Below, in pieces: positions 61,246 through 64,000 of a stretch of 64,000 nt of DNA. Both the position numbers and the translations under genes were made by a program. This DNA comes from JAGQZY01 sp964588335 (GTDB taxonomy: Bacteria > Bdellovibrionota > Bdellovibrionia > Bdellovibrionales > JAGQZY01), in the NCBI GenBank assembly GCA_964588335.1, contig CAZPOV010000002.1:1-64000 (forward strand). Reading direction: 5' to 3'. Numbering within the stretch: the stretch's first letter is position 1; every line of letters starts with the position of its first letter. The notes below the pieces were generated by a model that saw only the letters and a list, made by a program, of their open reading frames with translations, was not told the DNA's origin and ran no database searches.

Positions 61246-62097
61246 TTAGTCGTTACAAAATCTTTCATAAGTGTCGTTGTTGGCACGAGTGATCGAGTTC
61301 ACAAGTGCCGAATAGCCATCGGCCTCTTCCAAGTTTTGACCTTGGTCTTGACCATCCAGACGCATGGTCATTCTTTCGTTGATCTGGCGGATCAGGGTTT
61401 CGATATGGGCGGCTCGCTCATTGCGCTCCTCAACAAACTGCGAGCGTCCACCGGTGGCCGCCAGGTAAGCTTGACGAATCATCAGCATGATTCCAATTCC
61501 CTGCATACCTCGACGTCTCATCTTTGACCAAAAACTATTGGGAACAAAGTGGTAGGTCGAAAGGTTCCAAATTGAAAAGCCCACCAGGCCCAAGAAGACG
61601 TGATCCATACTGCTCATTGATGCAGAGATGATTGGGTCCCATTTCATGGAGTCGGCGTAGTCTTGCAAATGCCTACTGATTCTTGATGAGAAATACTCGG
61701 TGGGGTGATCCAAGTTGAAGTTCGATAAAGAGGTTTCGGAATCGGCCTCGTCGATGTCAGCTAAGGGAACCCAAAAGTCTCCCAGAAATTTGCAGCTGGC
61801 ATTGTCGTCATCGTTGATAAGAATCTGGTCTTCGGGCTGCGGTTTATCCTCGCGGATAGCGGCTTTTTGACATTCAAAGAGATTGACCAGTAACTCTTGA
61901 GATTCTGGAAGACGGATCATTGCGATTCCAATCGCTTTTTCAACTTTTGCTTTCCAATAGAGAATGGGGGTTTTGACAGTTGCAGGATTGAGGGCTCTGA
62001 TGTCCTGAGTGGTAAGACATTGTCCCGACCATTCGGCTTGTCCTAGATTTGAAGCAAGGACAATAGATAAAAAAAGTAGAAGTGGCTTCTGCAGCAT
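61246..62097 (-). CDS. Exported or membrane protein (pair member 1)
   Basis: A 283-residue protein with a signal peptide (MLQKPLLLFLSIVLASNLGQA, cut before EWS). A possible membrane span lies near 165-185 (VFLGLVGFSIWNLSTYHFV) and another near 200-212 (GIGIMLMIRQAYLA). The rest is helical and charged. GAGGAG precedes the ATG. It is the first gene of a pair with 59749-61221. No family recognised. Confidence 0.7.
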   Translation of the reverse strand: MLQKPLLLFLSIVLASNLGQAEWSGQCLTTQDIRALNPATVKTPILYWKAKVEKAIGIAMIRLPESQELLVNLFECQKAAIREDKPQPEDQILINDDDNASCKFLGDFWVPLADIDEADSETSLSNFNLDHPTEYFSSRISRHLQDYADSMKWDPIISASMSSMDHVFLGLVGFSIWNLSTYHFVPNSFWSKMRRRGMQGIGIMLMIRQAYLAATGGRSQFVEERNERAAHIETLIRQINERMTMRLDGQDQGQNLEEADGYSALVNSITRANNDTYERFCND

Positions 62098-62197
62098 TCG
62101 GTCTCCTCTCTTTCAGTGAAGACGCGAGTATAGAGGGGTGGCTGCTGGCTGGGAAATTCATTCCTTTTTGATGTAAAAAGGTTATAGAGGGATCATA

Positions 62198-62677
62198 TTA
62201 TTTAGACAGGGTCGCTAGAGCTTGGGACAGGTTGCGATAAGCCAGGCAGGCTCTATGAAAATTTTTCCCGGACTCATCAGCAGTCGAACGGTCGGGATGC
62301 CATTTCATCGCGAGCTTACGATATTCCCTTTTTAAACCGGTTACAGAGATCTTGGCTGGATCTAGGTCGGCACCCAGGCTCTGCAGGGTCATAAGATCAG
62401 TGGTGTACTCAAGACCGATTTCTCCAATTTTGTAAACAGGCTCTTGAACAACAGCCTTGGGGGCTTGCGGTTGGGGACGGGCTTTTTTCGGTGACGGAGA
62501 GGGATAGGATTGAGGAATTTGCTGAGGTGTAAAAGTTATTTTGGGTGTGTTGAATTGGTATTTCCAGGCTGGGAAACTGTGGTTTTGTGACTGAAAAGCC
62601 ACTTTTTCTGTGGTTTTCTTTCTTGGAACACCCAGCTTTTCTTGCAATATTTCGTCAAAATCCCTCTGTAAACCCAT
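62198..62677 (-). CDS. J-domain (DnaJ-like) protein
   Basis: A 159-residue protein whose C-terminal part is a J domain: LKREYRKLAMKWHPDRSTADESGKNFHRACLAYRNLSQAL with HPD at 127-129, which would stimulate a DnaK ATPase. The N-terminal 80 residues are Pro/Gln-rich and low in order (PQQIPQSYPSPSPKKARPQPQ). The upstream sequence AGGAAAG acts as a ribosome site. The J domain sits at the end rather than the start, which is less common. Confidence 0.85.
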   Translation of the reverse strand: MGLQRDFDEILQEKLGVPRKKTTEKVAFQSQNHSFPAWKYQFNTPKITFTPQQIPQSYPSPSPKKARPQPQAPKAVVQEPVYKIGEIGLEYTTDLMTLQSLGADLDPAKISVTGLKREYRKLAMKWHPDRSTADESGKNFHRACLAYRNLSQALATLSK

Positions 62678-63004
62678 ACTTTCCTATCGGATGATGCGGT
62701 TTTTCCTTAACGGGAATAATTTTCCGGGGAATTCGGGGCAGGCGGCAACATTGGCCGGTGGGGCTCCTTGGAGGAGTGTCTTGAAAAGGCCTGTAACAAA
62801 GGCTTTCACCCGATTTCACAAGGGGTATTTGTGGCCGATAAGGGGTCTCCACAGAGGGGGAAATGGCAGTCAGTTTCCGAAAAATACGCTTTTTCAGAGG
62901 GGAAATTGCATTTTTTGCTTTTTTTTTGTTTGACTCAAAACCGACTTATCTATGAACTGTAGGGGTGGAGACAAATTAACAAACCACTCATCAACGGGGG
63001 AATA
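62678..63004. promoter_or_regulatory. Divergent intergenic region with likely promoters
   Basis: A 327-bp gap between the J-domain and SWIB-protein genes. For the SWIB gene, TTGACT at 62930-62935 and TATGAA at 62951-62956 form a possible sigma-70-like pair with a short 15-base spacer. A T-rich tract precedes it. No gene is called here. Confidence 0.4.
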
Positions 63005-63502
63005 ATGGCGAAGAAAAAGAAAAAAGCCACTCGCAAGAAAGCAGCTAAGAAAAAAACAGCCAAGAAAAAGACGGCTAAGAAAAAGACTGCTAAAAAGAAA
63101 ACCAAAAAGAAAGCGTCTAAAAAGAAGGCTACAAAGAAAAAAGCCAAGAAAAAGGCGACTAAAAAGAAAGCCACTAAGAAAAAGGCTAAGAAAAAAACAA
63201 CTAAGAAAAAAGCCGCTAAGAAAAAAACTAAGGCTAAAAAGACAAAGTCTAAAAGAAAGCCAAATGCTGCTTTTATGAAGCCACTCACTCCTAGCCCTGA
63301 GCTAGCCGCTGTTGTTGGTAATAAACCTCTTCCAAGAACTCAAGTTGTTAAAAAGCTTTGGGTCTATATCAAAAAGAATGGCTTGCAAGATGCCAAAAAC
63401 AGAAGAAACATCAATGCCGATGCGAACCTCAAAAAGGTCTTTGGCAAAAACCAAGTTTCTATGTTTGAAATGACGAAACTTGTAAGCAAGCACCTTAAAT
63501 AA
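63005..63502 (+). CDS. Histone H1-like Lys-rich protein with SWIB domain
   Basis: A 165-residue protein. Residues 1-85 are almost all Lys and Ala with Thr/Arg (KKKTA-type units repeated many times), like the tails of bacterial H1-like proteins. Residues 92-165 form a SWIB domain (PLTPSPELAAVVGNKPLPRTQVVKKLWVYIKKNGLQD, then FGKNQVSMFEMTKLVSKHLK). It should bind and compact DNA. A GGGGG ribosome site precedes the ATG and a terminator follows. SWIB proteins of this kind are known in chlamydiae and some other bacteria. Confidence 0.88.
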   Translation: MAKKKKKATRKKAAKKKTAKKKTAKKKTAKKKTKKKASKKKATKKKAKKKATKKKATKKKAKKKTTKKKAAKKKTKAKKTKSKRKPNAAFMKPLTPSPELAAVVGNKPLPRTQVVKKLWVYIKKNGLQDAKNRRNINADANLKKVFGKNQVSMFEMTKLVSKHLK

Positions 63503-63526
63503 GAGTTAGGTTGTTTGAATTTCAAG

Positions 63527-63556
63527 AAAAAGGGGGCTCAGGCTCCCTTTTTTTTT
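63527..63556 (+). terminator. Rho-independent terminator
   Basis: AAAAAGGGGGC (63527-63537) pairs with GCTCCCTTTTT (63542-63552) with a 4-base loop and one G-T pair, followed by T residues. It ends the SWIB gene. Confidence 0.88.
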
Positions 63557-63611
63557 GCCCTGTCTGGATTGCTTGCCGGAACACGAAAAGCCTCTTGCAA
63601 TTTCACAGGTA

Positions 63612-64000
63612 ATGGACAAAATTGAGCCCATGACAGTGAAAACCGCCAGTGACATTAAATCGATGGAGAAAGTCTGCCAATTGGCCGCGCAAACCCTGCA
63701 GCATGTGGGCAAGTTCGTGAAGCCAGGAATCACTACCAATGAACTGGATAAAATTGTCTACGACTACACTCTATCGAATGACGCCAAACCGGCCCCTCTC
63801 AATTACAATGGGTTTCCCAAGTCGATCTGTACCTCGGTGAACCATTGCATTTGTCATGGCGTGCCTGATGATACGCCTTTGCGAGAAGGTGATATTGTTA
63901 ACGTCGATGTCACCAGCTACAAATTCGGCTTTCATGGCGACACCTCAGCAACGTTTTTTGTTGGCGAAGTGAGTGACGAGGCCAAAGCGATCACTGAAGT
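63612..64000 (+). CDS. map: Methionine aminopeptidase, type I (5' part, cut by window end)
   Basis: Reading from the ATG at 63612, the frame encodes about 129 residues and runs off the window. CICHGVPDDTPLREGDIVNVDVT and GFHGDTSATF match the metal site, with the conserved His after CICHG and Asp residues in NVDVT and HGDTS. It removes the initiator Met from new proteins using two metal ions in the cytosol. An in-frame ATG at 63630 could be the true start; neither has a strong ribosome site. Confidence 0.93.
   Translation, partial: MDKIEPMTVKTASDIKSMEKVCQLAAQTLQHVGKFVKPGITTNELDKIVYDYTLSNDAKPAPLNYNGFPKSICTSVNHCICHGVPDDTPLREGDIVNVDVTSYKFGFHGDTSATFFVGEVSDEAKAITE

Noticed and set aside
62950..63288. 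Leu/Phe-rich minus-strand frame opposite the SWIB gene
   Set aside because: It is the mirror of Lys codons (AAA/AAG read as TTT/CTT), a known artefact, and the plus strand has a proper domain and terminator.

Overview
The window is ordinary chromosomal DNA of a Gram-negative bacterium, densely coded on both strands, with about 62 credible protein genes and one tRNA. I see no rRNA, CRISPR array, insertion sequence or recognisable prophage. Many genes encode short secreted proteins, lipoproteins and outer-membrane barrels of no known family. Lipoprotein boxes such as GFQNC, a lysine-rich protein with a SWIB domain, several secreted metallopeptidase-like proteins and the general gene mix suggest a member of the Bdellovibrionota (Bdellovibrio or a relative). 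This is inference from protein style; no 16S or other marker lies in the window. LAYOUT. 1-5.5 kb: a secreted protein, two palindromic repeats, then a leftward operon with a eukaryotic-type S-adenosylmethionine decarboxylase, spermidine synthase, a TrmH-like tRNA methyltransferase and an isovaleryl-CoA-type dehydrogenase, divergent from a glycosyltransferase. 5.6-14.4 kb: a hemerythrin-like protein, a membrane-anchored EEP-fold phosphoesterase, an alanine-rich exported protein, a TolC-RND efflux pair without its adaptor, and a patatin. 14.5-18.3 kb: a three-gene operon with a secreted HExxH protein and a protein combining a helical-repeat-like region with a winged-helix-like C-terminus. 18.3-28.6 kb: lipoproteins, two overlapping GNAT-like genes, a GAF histidine kinase divergent from a response regulator, a repeat-containing lipoprotein, a barrel protein, an alpha/beta hydrolase, tRNA-Arg(UCG) and a NYN protein. 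28.7-35 kb: Fur with a likely self-operator, a pseudouridine synthase-methyltransferase fusion, a fluoride channel and small envelope proteins. 35-48.5 kb: a lipoprotein with five regular four-cysteine repeats, an M16C peptidase lipoprotein, purK-purE, two dihydrouridine synthases (one overlapping an EVE-domain gene), a secreted protein with a full metzincin motif, a glutaredoxin and a methyltransferase. 48.7-58.7 kb: a barrel, fumC and LOG genes, a zinc-ribbon/basic protein, a TauE-type permease, a Rep/UvrD helicase, an exported PD-(D/E)XK-like protein, BolA and EttA. 58.7-64 kb: an unusual noncoding gap with a large branched palindrome and a 7-bp tandem repeat, a DUF2846-like lipoprotein, two linked exported proteins, a J-domain protein, the SWIB/H1-like protein and the start of methionine aminopeptidase, cut by the window end. 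HOW THE GENES WORK TOGETHER. Clear pathway units are polyamine synthesis (AdoMet decarboxylase with SpeE), purine synthesis (PurK with PurE), RNA modification (TrmH, the fusion enzyme and two Dus enzymes) and translation support (EttA, methionine aminopeptidase). Much of the rest concerns the envelope: export, lipoproteins and hydrolases. The strongest leads for something new are the eukaryotic-type AdoMet decarboxylase operon, the branched palindrome plus heptamer array, the Cys-repeat lipoprotein and the secreted metallopeptidase-like proteins.
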